Shown piece by piece: positions 37,501-44,889 of a stretch of DNA of 64,000 bases. Each line of letters starts with the position of its first letter. Positions within the stretch are counted from its first letter, which is position 1. The DNA lies in the NCBI RefSeq assembly GCF_030817655.1, contig NZ_JAUSZM010000003.1, forward strand, positions 806,001 to 870,000, given 5' to 3'. The translations under genes and the position numbers were made by a program. Origin of the DNA: Streptomyces sp. V4I2 (GTDB lineage: Bacteria; Actinomycetota; Actinomycetes; Streptomycetales; Streptomycetaceae). The notes below the pieces were generated by a model. It was given only the letters and a program-made list of their open reading frames with translations. It had not been told where the DNA came from and made no database searches.

Positions 37501-40500
37501 CGGCGCAGTGCACGACACCGCGCAGGGGCAGGTCGTCCCCGACCCGGGCGAGCAGGTCCGCCACAGCCCCCGCGTCGGCGATGTCGCACGCCGCCACCTC
37601 GACCCGGGCGCCGAGGGCGGTCAACTCGGCGACGACGTCGGCGGTTCGAGCGTCTGTGGGCCCCTGACGAGACGTCAGCAACAGGCGAGGAACGCCGTGT
37701 TCAGCGAGCAGCCGGGCGATGTGGCGGCCTACGGCGCCCAGCCCGCCGGTGATCAGTACGGTGCCGTCGGCGGGGATCTCGTTCGGGATGCTCGCCGCGT
37801 CGACCGGGCGGGCCCGCACCAGCCGGGGGGCGAGCAACACGCCTTCGCGGGCGACGAGTTCGGGCTCGTCCGTGGACGCAAGGGTGGCGGTCAGAGCGGC
37901 GGCGGGGTCCGACGCGTCGAGGTCCAGCAGGGTGAGTCCGAGGTCGGGATGCTCGGCGCGGGCACTGCGGGCCAGGCCCCAGAGCACCGACTGGGCGAGA
38001 GCGGGCACGGTGTCGCCGTCGCCGGCCGCGACCGCACCCCGGGTCACCCACACGGTCCGGGCCGGCGCCTCCTCGGCCGGCAGGGCGATCAGCGCCTGCA
38101 GCTCGGCGAGGGCGGTGGCCGCCAACTCCTGCGCGACAGCGGCGGTTTCCTCGTCCGCCGCCGGGCGCGGCCAGAACCGTACGCGAACGTCGGTGCCCGC
38201 GCCTGACGTCAGGAGGCCACTCAGTGCCTCGGCGACCTGCGGTTCGGCGCGGTCACCGACGACGCTCCCCACCGTGCCGGGCGCCTCGGCCTCCGGCACA
38301 TCGACCGCCGTCCACGCCACCTCGTACAGATGCCGCCCGTTCTCCGAACCGCCCCGCAGGTCCGCGGGGCTCGCCGCGCGCAGTCGTACGGACTCCAGGC
38401 GGCCCGCGAGGAGACCGTCGGTGTCCCACAGCGTCACGTCCAGGGTCACGTCGGTGCCCGAGCCGCCGGTCCGCCGTACGGACGCGGTCAGTTCGGTGGC
38501 GCCGCCGGGCGGCAGGACGCAGCGGCCGACCGCGACCGGGAGCAGGACCCGGTCCTCGGACGCGTCGAACGCGGCGGCGACGTGCAGCGCGGCGTCCAGG
38601 AGCGCCGGGTGCACCGGGTAGGGGTCGTCCGCTTCCCGGGCCACGGACGGCAGGGAGAGCCGGGCGAGGAGTTCGCCGTCGCCGGTGGCCACGGCCTGCC
38701 GTACGCCCTGGAAGGAGGGGCCGTAGCCCAGACCGAGGCCGGTCAGGCGTTCGTACGTCTGCTCGCTCCAGGCTTCTTCGACGGTCTCCGGCCACACCGG
38801 TGGCTGCCCCGCCGTCGCGGAGGCCGGCTCCGCGGCCGACGCCGTGGCGTGCAGCGTCCACCCGACGGACTCGTCGCCACGTGGGCGACTGTGCACGGTG
38901 ATCTCCGGTACCGGACCGGCGGTGGTCACCTCGACGGACACCTCGACCGTGCCGACGGCGGGCAGGGCGAGGGGGGCGAGGAGGAGCAGGTCGGTGAGGT
39001 CACCCGGGCGGGCCACCGCCAGCGCGGCGCGGCACAGTTCCATCAGGGTGGTGCCCGACACCACCGTGCGGCCGAAAACGGTGTGGTCGGGCAGCCAGTC
39101 GGCGGTGGCCGTCGACCATTCGTTGCGGAACGTCCAGCGGGTCTCGTCCGGGGACTGGAGCTGGATGCCGAGCAGGGGGTGGGCCGCGCGGTCGAAGAAG
39201 CCGGGGCTCCCGGTGGCGGTCGCGGGCTCGATCCAGTGGCGTTGCTGGTCCCAGGCGTACGTCGGCAGGTCCGCCGGGGCGGTGTCCGGCACCAGGCGGC
39301 GCCAGTCGATGTGCCGTCCGTGGACGTGGAGTTCGGCGGCGGCGCGGTCGAGGCAGGCGGGGCCGTTCTCGTCGCGGCGCAGTGAACCGACGGCTATGAG
39401 GTCGTGGTTGGTGTCCTCGGCGACCGTGCGCAGGGCGGTCAGCAGGGCGGGATGGGGGCTGAGTTCGACGAAGTGGCGGTACCCGTCGGCGGCCATGCGC
39501 TCGACGGTGGGCGCGAAGCGGACGGGCTCGCGCAGGTTGGTGTACCAGTAGTCGGCCTCGAGTTCCCCGGTGACGGGTTCGCCGGTGACCGTGGAGTACC
39601 AGGCGACGGAGGTCGGGTAGGTGGTGACCCCGTCGAGTTCGTCGAGGATCGCCGTACGGACCGGCTCGACCTGAGCGCTGTGGGAGGCGTAGTCGACGTC
39701 GAGGCGGCGGGCGAACACCTGCTGCCGGACGAGGTCGGCGAGCAGGGACTCCACGGAGTCCGGGTCACCGGCGATCACGGTCGAGCGGCCGCTGTTGACG
39801 GCTGCGACCGAGATACGGCCGTCGTGCTCGGTGAGGCGGGCGGTCACCTCGGTGTGCGGGAGGGCGACGACGGCCATGGTGCCGGTGCCGGACAGGTCGG
39901 TCAGGGCCTGGCTGCGCAGCGCGACCACGGCCGCGGCGTCGTTGAGGCTGAGTGCCCCGGCGACGCAGGCCGCGGCGACCTCGCCCTGGCTGTGCCCGAT
40001 CACCGCGTCGGGGCGTACGCCGCGGGCCCGCCATACGGCCGCCAGGGACACCATCACGGCGAAGAGGACCGGCTGGACGACGTCCACCCGGTCCAGGGAG
40101 GGGGCGCCCGCGTCGCCGCGCAGGACGGACGCGACCGACCAGGTGGTGAAGGGGCGCAGCGCGGCGTCACAGCGGTCGAGTTCGTCGGCGAAGACCGCGT
40201 CGCTGTCGAGCAGGTCGCGGGCCATGCCGGTCCACTGGGAGCCCTGGCCTGGAAAGACGAAAGCCAACTTCCCGTGCGGTCTGGCCTGTTGGGGGCCGAC
40301 GATCTGATCCGGCTCGGGCTGTCCCTCGGCCAGCCGACGCAGTGCGGTCAGCAGCGCGTCGCGGTCGCCCGCCTGCACGACGGCACGGTGCTCGAAGTGC
40401 GTGCGGTGGTGGGCCAGCGTGGCGGCCACGGACGACAGCGGCGCGTACGGCTCCCCGGCGAGGGCCCGGTGGAGCCGGTCGGCCTGCCCCTGAAGGGCGG

Positions 40501-42235
40501 GGAGAGTACGGGCGGAGAGCGGGAAGAGGCTCGGGGCTGGACGGTCGTCGGCGCTCGGACGGGCCGGGTCCTTCGAGGGCTCCTCGCTCGCCCGAACCGG
40601 GCACCGCTCCGGTTCCCCGCCCGCCCGATCCGGCTCCCGCGGCGCCTCCTCCAGCACCACGTGCGCGTTCGTGCCGCTGATGCCGAACGCGCTCACGCCG
40701 GCCCGCCGTATTCGCTCGTCGTCCCGGGGCCAGCTCCGGGCGGTGGTGAGCAGGGTCAGGCCGCTGTCGGGCCAGTCGATGTGGTCGGTCGGGGTGTCGG
40801 CGTGCAGGGATGCCGGGAGTTGCTCGTGGGCGAGGGACAGTACCGTCTTGATGACGCCGCCGATGCCCGCGGCGGCCTGGGTGTGGCCGAGGTTGGACTT
40901 CAGCGAGCCGATGCCGAGCGGGCGGTCGGCGGGGCGGCCGGGGCCGAACACGGCGGCCAGTGCCCGCCCCTCGATGGGGTCGCCGAGCGGGGTCCCGGTG
41001 CCGTGGGTCTCGACGTGGTCGAGGTCGTCGGGCCGGAGGCCGGCCGCGTCGAGGGCGGCGCGCACCACCCTTTCCTGCGCGGGCCCGTTGGGGGCGCTCA
41101 GGCCCTGGCTGCGGCCGTCCTGGTTGATCGCCGAGCCCTTGACGACCGCGAGGACCCGGTCCCCGTCGCGTCGGGCGTCGGCCAGCCGCTTGAGCAGGAC
41201 CAGGCCGCAGCCCTCGGCCCACACCACGCCGTCCGCGCCGGCGGAGAAGGGCGCGCACCGCCCGGACGGCGACAGTCCGCGCAGCCGGCTGAACTCGACG
41301 TGCCCGCGCGGGGTCACCAGCAGCGTGGCCCCACCGGCCAGCGCCAGGTCGCACTCGCCGCCCGCCAGCGCCCGCGCCGCCAGATGGAGGGCGACGAGGG
41401 AGGAGGAGCAGGCGGTGTCGACGGTGACCGCCGGGCCCTGGAGGCCGAGGGTGTAGGCGATGCGCCCCGAGGCCACGCTGGCGGCCGAGCCGGTGCCGAC
41501 GTGCCCGTCGAGCTGGTCCAGCGGGGCAGAGGCCAGATAGCCGCTGTCGTAGAGGCCGACGTATACGCCCGTGGAGCTGCCGTTCAGTGTCTCGGGGACG
41601 ATCCCGGCGCGCTCGATCGTCTCCCAGGCGGTCTGCAGCAGCAGCCGCTGCTGCGGGTCCATGGCGGCGGCCTCGCGCGGCGAGATGCCGAAGAAGGCGG
41701 CGTCGAAGCGGTCGATGCCGTTGAGGTAGCCGCCGCGCAGGGAGTACGCCGTGCCGGTGGCCTCCGGGTCCGAGTCGTACAGGCCCTGGGTGTTCCAGCG
41801 GCCCGGCGGTACCTCGGTGACGACGTCCTGGCCGGCGGACAGCAGCCGCCACAGCGCCTCCGGGTCGTCGGCGCCGCCCGGGAAACGGCAGGCCATGGAG
41901 ACGATCGCGATGTCGTCGTCCGCGCGTACGGGAGTCACGGACGGAGACTCGACGACGGCAGGAGCCGGGGCGTCGCCGAACACGGCGTCGGCGAGTGCCG
42001 CGACGGTCGGGTGGTCGAAGACGAGGGACGGATTGAGGGTCCGGCCCGTCCGCTCCGAGAGTTCCGCGGCCAGGGTCACCAACTGGCGGGAGCCCAGGCC
42101 GAATTCGGCGATCGGCCGGTGCGGGTCGACGGCCAGCGGGTCCAGCCCGGATGCCTCGGCCACGGCGGACACCAGCCACGCCCGCACCCCCTCGGGTGTG
42201 GTGACGGACTGCTTCGGGGACTCGTTCGCAGGCAT
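28535..42235 (-). CDS. Bimodular PKS with loading ACP, terminal condensation domain and fused FkbH domain
   Basis: 4,566 residues. Domains: ACP1 (10-90, GLGSRQL); KS1 (105-530, TACSSS near 275); AT1 (650-940, GHSQG and YASH, predicting methylmalonyl-CoA); DH1 (1015-1300, HTVFGRTVVS where the final Pro is Ser); KR1 (1490-1670, GGLGAVG, ANYAAAN, LAD instead of LDD); ACP2 (Ser near 1798); KS2 (1865-2290); AT2 (2390-2680, GHSLG and PFASH, extender not predictable); DH2 (2735-3020, canonical HRVTGEVWLP); KR2 (3250-3440, LDD present, B type); ACP3 (near 3552); condensation domain (3615-4040, HHAVSDL, so HHxxxD is intact); FkbH-like HAD domain (4130-4560, DGDETLWGG) with a GNAT-like end. No KSQ, ER or TE domain. 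ACP1 at the N-terminus suits loading by the FAAL upstream. FkbH enzymes convert 1,3-bisphosphoglycerate to glyceryl-S-ACP; their fusion after a C domain is unusual. No frameshift is seen. Confidence 0.93.
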   Translation of the reverse strand: MPANESPKQSVTTPEGVRAWLVSAVAEASGLDPLAVDPHRPIAEFGLGSRQLVTLAAELSERTGRTLNPSLVFDHPTVAALADAVFGDAPAPAVVESPSVTPVRADDDIAIVSMACRFPGGADDPEALWRLLSAGQDVVTEVPPGRWNTQGLYDSDPEATGTAYSLRGGYLNGIDRFDAAFFGISPREAAAMDPQQRLLLQTAWETIERAGIVPETLNGSSTGVYVGLYDSGYLASAPLDQLDGHVGTGSAASVASGRIAYTLGLQGPAVTVDTACSSSLVALHLAARALAGGECDLALAGGATLLVTPRGHVEFSRLRGLSPSGRCAPFSAGADGVVWAEGCGLVLLKRLADARRDGDRVLAVVKGSAINQDGRSQGLSAPNGPAQERVVRAALDAAGLRPDDLDHVETHGTGTPLGDPIEGRALAAVFGPGRPADRPLGIGSLKSNLGHTQAAAGIGGVIKTVLSLAHEQLPASLHADTPTDHIDWPDSGLTLLTTARSWPRDDERIRRAGVSAFGISGTNAHVVLEEAPREPDRAGGEPERCPVRASEEPSKDPARPSADDRPAPSLFPLSARTLPALQGQADRLHRALAGEPYAPLSSVAATLAHHRTHFEHRAVVQAGDRDALLTALRRLAEGQPEPDQIVGPQQARPHGKLAFVFPGQGSQWTGMARDLLDSDAVFADELDRCDAALRPFTTWSVASVLRGDAGAPSLDRVDVVQPVLFAVMVSLAAVWRARGVRPDAVIGHSQGEVAAACVAGALSLNDAAAVVALRSQALTDLSGTGTMAVVALPHTEVTARLTEHDGRISVAAVNSGRSTVIAGDPDSVESLLADLVRQQVFARRLDVDYASHSAQVEPVRTAILDELDGVTTYPTSVAWYSTVTGEPVTGELEADYWYTNLREPVRFAPTVERMAADGYRHFVELSPHPALLTALRTVAEDTNHDLIAVGSLRRDENGPACLDRAAAELHVHGRHIDWRRLVPDTAPADLPTYAWDQQRHWIEPATATGSPGFFDRAAHPLLGIQLQSPDETRWTFRNEWSTATADWLPDHTVFGRTVVSGTTLMELCRAALAVARPGDLTDLLLLAPLALPAVGTVEVSVEVTTAGPVPEITVHSRPRGDESVGWTLHATASAAEPASATAGQPPVWPETVEEAWSEQTYERLTGLGLGYGPSFQGVRQAVATGDGELLARLSLPSVAREADDPYPVHPALLDAALHVAAAFDASEDRVLLPVAVGRCVLPPGGATELTASVRRTGGSGTDVTLDVTLWDTDGLLAGRLESVRLRAASPADLRGGSENGRHLYEVAWTAVDVPEAEAPGTVGSVVGDRAEPQVAEALSGLLTSGAGTDVRVRFWPRPAADEETAAVAQELAATALAELQALIALPAEEAPARTVWVTRGAVAAGDGDTVPALAQSVLWGLARSARAEHPDLGLTLLDLDASDPAAALTATLASTDEPELVAREGVLLAPRLVRARPVDAASIPNEIPADGTVLITGGLGAVGRHIARLLAEHGVPRLLLTSRQGPTDARTADVVAELTALGARVEVAACDIADAGAVADLLARVGDDLPLRGVVHCAGVLADGIVAELTPERLAQVLRPKVDGAAHLHRLTADLPLDLFLLVSSAAGVLGNPGQANYAAANSFLDQLAHHRSALGLPGVSVSFGAWAGEGLAAAHADLDRMARLGQHALTADQGRDLVGLALRRSSPHLVAWALDLPRLRKNAATTDGPTSAFWRSLLPAPRAGRDTGQGLADRLSRLPEEERAARVLALVREEASLALGLRSAQAVRPDQPLRDLGMDSVTAVELRNRISTRLGTRLPATLLFDHPTPTRLADHLLTTVLAATRRTAPARPTTRPATTSATDEPVALVAMACRLPGGVNDPEGLWDLVTQGRDAVGPFPAGRWDVESLYDPDPEAMGKSYAREGGFLDDIESFDAGFFGITPKEAAAMDPQQRLLLETTWEALERAGIVPSRLAGSTTGVYVGMFSSDYLSGSRLEQLDGYVGTGTALSVASGRLAYTLGLGGPALTVDTACSSSLVAVHLAAQALRAGECDLALAGGVTLMVTPQTFVEFSRLRGLSPTGRCRSFADAADGAIWAEGAGMVVLKRLGDARRDGDEVLAVLRGTAVNQDGRSQGLSAPNGPAQAQVIRRALDLSALEPADIDYVEAHGTGTTLGDPIEANALAEVFGDARPQDRPLYLGSLKSNIGHAQAASGVAGLIKMVQSLRHETLPRTLHAGLPSRHVEWDDSGLRLLQEPVPWPSSAERPRRAGVSAFGISGTNAHVIVEEAPASRVKAEPKPQSALGERLFVLSGRNDTAVRQQAARLAAHLTENTDLSDVAHSLARHRSHFERRAALVAADRDQLLAGLEALVEGRTPIAPVREEHAGKVAFVFSGHGGQWPGMGERLLAESEVFRDELTRIDEAVGRHAGWSVLDVLRDPQDTARLDRTEILQPVLFAVNAALAAAWRSLGVTPDAVTGHSLGEIAAAYSAGALTLDDAVTVVTGRAQAVVPLAGRGGMLALELARPQVEELLTPYAGRLFVAAVNSAHSTAVSGDTEALADLARHLEERRIPARRLSTPFASHTPLMHPLREELLGRFAAVRGTATPTPLYSTVLAEPVSGEGLDAGYWFANLSEPVRFADTVRRMLADGYRYFVELSPHPSLGASIEAVAAEEGVEAVGVGSLRRRDGGPDALLRGLGELYTAGHTPDWSPLFPAGRRVDLPTYAFTRERHWLAPAPTSSGSPLIGTHVETSDEPDRHLFQTDIDLRDPRFAYLTDHRVTGEVWLPGAAFLDMALEAATAVQDGREVRLADVRFVQPLRLDAETPVRLQLVLQPAADGFRDFTIASAATGTPWERHVVGRIGVTAPGEGTGEDLAAWRERCEEPSDLPAVYAGLTALGIDYGPAFRGLEEGRHTAEAALGRLTRRPADGHLLHPAVLDAAFHTAALPGDAPQGRAFVPAGVGRLRFTGRGTVPTWATCTLRSLDGDTATLDLRLYDEDEQLLLEAEEFALAALSPLDGALFETRWQPRPAAKEPPTRASWLILADGTGVADALGERLRSADVPHVIARSGSAYAMESPGRYVLDAADPGQLTRLLDEAFAGAPPERVVQLSALDAPPVEDAGTAQRAARLCCLNTLHLVRTFADRAQGRAPRLFVVVRGSQAAGDSTRVTHPEQALAWGFGLAVAQEHPELSTTLIDLPPADGVDALWTQLRHADDERLVALRGDSRLVPRLTRTRPDDGGHGEITPDGVYLITGGLGGLGRVVAERLAGRGARRLALLSRGTPGEDAANWIAELEERGITVHLARADVADRESLTAALDAVRHEAGPIAGVVHAAGVLDDAAVTNLNDERVLGVLAPKVLGTALLTELVPEADSLVLFASAAGLLGSAGQSPYSAANAFLDAWAHHLSRTGRRALSLDWGAWAGVGMVAASGTRAAETGRSGLVAFSPQEGGELFDRVLGTERRQLAPLALDWELLALDPDAARTRPILADLVGAPTPTAGSDDLVKSVFAATTDQERAERLETYVRARVGQVAGGAGDVSATTALKELGLDSLMLVRLRNAFARELGAELPAATVFSASDIRGLARALATALPEGEREHQPAEAVAEVPETALWPATRDVVRLLRSAQPGMPDAAHAVGLALRLTTPTGPDALTGILDRLTARHAALRTAIVTSPEIGRQLLVERELVRPVLRWTTVTDGTPDAADRLRRLLEPPFDLTTPALWRFELLDAGAQGQTLVFGAHHAVSDLQSLLLVAGEIDAELSGTALDGTVTNRDIDLLIKAQQTVDPGVGAAEWREAFQGSARLDLTLAHPRPATRSYRAGSVTVTIPDGLMERVAATASRLAVTPAAFCLGTLTVLLARLRERERFVLAVPVDTRIHADAFDAVGFYGVPVPFPAEARSDERVEDVLRRTDSRLEKIVAKGAMFSDVLATLAKQGLHRANAPLVEVYFNYVRSGAGRLTHLEVLPAGTGYSDLDLMITMTPDAGRIRLDHNLDILDAASAEQLGEELVRLLEETADEPTAPVRTTTPLVVAHGTLALAATFALGNLPPLYEAAVDEDAQDGGPTVAEAPYHHVLASLQDPSGAFADPAMAVGTVLLRAADFERFGPVDDELLAELRTAYPAAFRALVERTRKPLLVGFLPCARTTDRFTRWEREVAAELAELPDIAVLGPDDWTRHHQVDERFDERTERLAHLPFTPHFQAAVALRLAEVVRAVRRPAPKVIAVDGDETLWGGVAGEIGPEAVDLTGPRALLTRRLLRWREAGTLLALVSNNDEDTVRAVLDRPDSLLKADHFSVLSATWGPKSGRLADAARTLGLGLDSFLFLDDNPVEIAGVRSAVPQVLSLTCPPTDRLEEFLGRLWPLVPAATTAEDTLRARFYEQERERDAAREQAGFEEFLARLELEVDIRALSEADVQRAEQLVRRTNQFTLRARSADGGDLARWREHGEVWTAAARDRFGDYGQIGLLAVRADGDRLDVLAWLMSCRALGRGVEERLLQWLADRAEQLGCTKIRLTAERTARNVPARRLVAALGGGDQDDERLETVVTPEQLRGFRSWRQR

Positions 42236-42330
42236 CTGGGGAGGTGTCCTCGTGACGTCGGGCTCGGGCTGATTCCCGTACGGGCGAAAGGGGCGATACG
42301 GCCGGCAGGGCGGGGGTACGACGGGTGATC

Positions 42331-44056
42331 TCAGCTGGTGGCGAGCACGGCGAGAGTGCCGCCCAGGTGGGCCGCTCGGGAGGCGTGGCGCTGGATCTTG
42401 CCGCTGGACGTCTTGGGGATCGTGCCGGGGTGGACCAGGACGACGTCCCGCACGGGCACGCCGTGGGCCTCGCCGATCGCGCTGCGGATCAGGTCGGTGA
42501 TCTTCTCCGCCTCGCCCGCGGCCTCCGGGGCCGCCTCGGCGACGAGGACGACCTGCTCACCCTCCACTCCGCCGTCTCCTCCGTCGACGGAGAAGGCGGC
42601 GGTGCAGCCGGGGCGCAGGGCGGGGTGGGCCATCTCGGCGGACAGTTCGAGGTCCTGCGGGTAGTGGTTGCGGCCGTCGATGACGATGAGGTCCTTGAGG
42701 CGGCCGGTGACGAACAGTTCGCCCTCGCGCACGAATCCGAGGTCACCGGTGCGCAGGAAGCGGCCCGCGCGGCCGGCGAGGGTGGCGCGGAAGGTCTCGC
42801 GGGTGGCGAGGGCATTGCGCCAGTAGCCCTTGGCGACGCTCGCGCCGGCCACCCAGATTTCGCCGACCTCGCCCTCGGGGAGTTCCTCGTGACGTTCGGG
42901 GTCGGCGATCACGAGGGTCACGCCCGGGCCGGGCCGGCCGCAGCCGACCGCCGCCGCGTCCGCCTCGCCCGCGTGCGGTCCGGTGTCCGCGGCGGCGGAG
43001 GAGGCTGGGCGGAGTGTCCACCCGGCCGCCGGTGACCATCACGGTGGACTCGGCCAGGCCGTAGCAGGGGTAGAAGGCCTCGCGGCGGAAGCCGGCCGGG
43101 GCGAAGGTCTCGGTGAAGCGCCGCAGGGTGGCGGGCCGTACCGGTTCGGCGCCGTTGAAGGCGACCTTCCAGGACGTCAGGTCGAGTTCGTCGACGAGTT
43201 CCGGCGTGGCGTGCTTCAGGCACAGCTCGTAGGCGAAGTTGGGGCCGCCGCTGCTGTGCGGGCGGTACCGGCTGACGGCCTCCAGCCAGCGGTCGGGGCG
43301 CTGGAGGAAGTGCAGCGGGGAGAAGAGGGTGGCGGTGACGCCGAGGTAGAGCGTGTTCAGGACCGGGCCGATGAGGCCCATGTCGTGGTACATCGGCAGC
43401 CAGCTGACGATCAGTTCGCGGCCGTACTCCTCGATGATGTCCGGGGTGTGGCCCATCCGTTCGGTGATGATCCGCTCGTTGTCGAGCAGGTTGCCGTGGG
43501 TGACGACCACGCCCTTGGGGGCGGAGGTGGAGCCGGAGGTGTACTGGAGGAAGGCGACCGAGTCGGCGGTGAGGTCGGGTTCGCGCCAGGAGGCAGCCAG
43601 ACCGTCGGGGATGTCCTCGGTGGCCACACAGGTGATGTCGGCCAGCTCGGGCAGCTGCTCGGCCATGCCGGTCAGGGCGTCGATCACCTCGCGGCCGCCC
43701 AGGATGACCTTGGCGTCCGCATCGGCTATCAGACGTCTCATCCGGGTCAGCGCACGGTGGTTCTGCGCGCGGCCCTGCGGGGGCACGCCCGGAACGGCGA
43801 CGACCCCGGCGGACAGGCAGCCCAGGTAGCCGGTAATGAACTCCAGGCCGGGCGGGTAGAGCAGCATGGCCCTGGTCCCGGTCAGGCCGCACTCCTGGAG
43901 CCAGGCGGCGACGGCCCGGGCGCGTCCGGCCAGACGCCCGTAGGAGATCTCCTGGATCTCCCCGCCGCAGTCGCCCGTGACGAGGAAGCGGTACGCGGTC
44001 CGGTCGGGCTGGTGCGAGGCGTGCGTGGTCAGCAGGTCGACCAGGGAACGAGCCAT
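42331..44056 (-). pseudogene. Fatty acyl-AMP ligase, one apparent frameshift
   Basis: ATG at 44056 opens a frame with FAAL motifs: LLYPPGLEFI, VAFLQYTSGSTSAPKGV near 165 (AMP-binding P-loop), VSWLPMYHDMGLIGP near 213 and FNGAEPV near 290. Near plus-strand 42998-43008 the frame breaks after DTPPSLL. The minus-strand +1 frame reads SSAAADTGPHAGE, VGCGRPGPGVTLVIAD, then FLRTGDLGF, KDLIVIDGRNHYPQDLE and SSGKIQRHA (catalytic Lys) to the stop at 42331. Removing one base from the run at the break restores one chain of about 575 residues. FAALs adenylate fatty acids and pass them directly to an ACP. It is the first gene of the operon, 95 nt before the megasynthase. Both halves are otherwise intact, so a very recent mutation or a base-call error is likely. 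Confidence 0.85.
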
Positions 44057-44383
44057 ATGTACGTGTCTCACCTGTCTGGATAGGTGGCGAGGAACTGGAG
44101 TTCGAGGGCCACGGCAAGGGTGCGCACGCAAGCCGCGGGCGGACCGGCCCCCTTGCCCGTCCGTCCCTCTCGACCGCTCGCTCGAGGTGCCGCAACACCA
44201 CTTGCTACCGGCGAGTAACACGCTAGCAAGCCCGACGGCCCCGGCGGGCCGCCACAGTGTAAACCCTGTGCATCAAACGGAATTTGAGAGCTCAACGACA
44301 TGCCCGCTCATCCAGGGATGGCTGCACGCAAAAGGCCCCGACACCGAGCATCTCGGTGTCCGGGCCCTGCGGGCCGGTTGCCG
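44057..44383. promoter_or_regulatory. Upstream region of the biosynthetic operon, with a possible operator
   Basis: No coding sequence is convincing here. CTTGCTA (44201-44207) and TAGCAAG (44224-44230) are perfect inverted 7-bp arms, separated by 16 nt that include CCGGCGAGTAA. On the minus strand, the direction of the FAAL gene, this reads TAGCGTG then TTACTCGCCGGTA, i.e. a -10-like TAGCGT immediately followed by a TTAC...GGTA imperfect palindrome. That suits a TetR-type repressor site at the transcription start, about 150 nt before the FAAL ATG. No -35 element stands out. Confidence 0.45.
44334..44366 (-). terminator. Intrinsic terminator of the 78-residue gene
   Basis: On the minus strand GGCCCGGACACCGAG pairs with CTCGGTGTCGGGGCC around a 3-nt loop (one mismatch in the outer stem), followed by TTTT. 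It lies 18 nt downstream of the stop at 44384 and separates that gene from the FAAL operon. Confidence 0.85.
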
Positions 44384-44620
44384 TCAGCCGCCGTCGAGTC
44401 GGGCGCGCAGAAGCCCCTTGCCCAGTTCGGCACCCTTGCGGCTGTCCGCCTGGGCCTTGCGGAACAGGTCGGCGACCTCGGTGTCCTTCTCGCGCTCCGC
44501 GTCCTGGACGTAGCTCTCCAGGCGCAGCGCGTTGCTCAGGCACGCTTCCACATACCAGATCAGGTTGTAGTCCTTGTCCGGCGTACCGGTCACGCCGCCG
44601 GTCTCCGTGCTGCTGGTCAT
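44384..44620 (-). CDS. 78-residue helical conserved protein
   Basis: ATG at 44620 with GGAGG 7 nt upstream. The chain is soluble, charged and all-helical: DYNLIWYVEACLSNALRLE (residues 17-35), DAEREKDTEVADLFRKAQAD (40-59), RKGAELGKGLLRARL (61-75). This resembles a widespread streptomycete small protein with a four-helix-bundle feel and no assigned function. It has its own terminator, so it is not part of the FAAL operon, and it is divergent from cvnA across a 269-nt spacer. Confidence 0.75.
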   Translation of the reverse strand: MTSSTETGGVTGTPDKDYNLIWYVEACLSNALRLESYVQDAEREKDTEVADLFRKAQADSRKGAELGKGLLRARLDGG

Positions 44621-44889
44621 TCGGGCCTCCTCCAGCGGTAGACGTTCCGGGACCGCCCGGGTACCCGCCCTCCGGCCGGGCACACCGCCCAGCAATTCCG
44701 ACAGTTGCCACAGAAGCGAACAGAGCCCGGGCACTTTCGAAGCGATGTTTCCATCGACCGTGCGAGACCGGTCGATGACGGTGTGTACTGTGCTGCGGGT
44801 GCCTCGCGTGAGGGCTTCGTGCTCTCCGCTGCCCGGTTTCCCCCCACCTCCTCCCGGATCTCTCCCGACTTTCCCTTGGAACCGATTCG

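Noticed and set aside
39404..42328. A 974-codon open frame on the plus strand across the PKS, and several other long opposite-strand frames (for example 2531-3982, 40167-42179, 11233-12495)
   Set aside because: These are mirror frames created by high GC at third positions of the real genes. They have no ribosome sites, no family motifs and repetitive Arg/Ala/Pro content.
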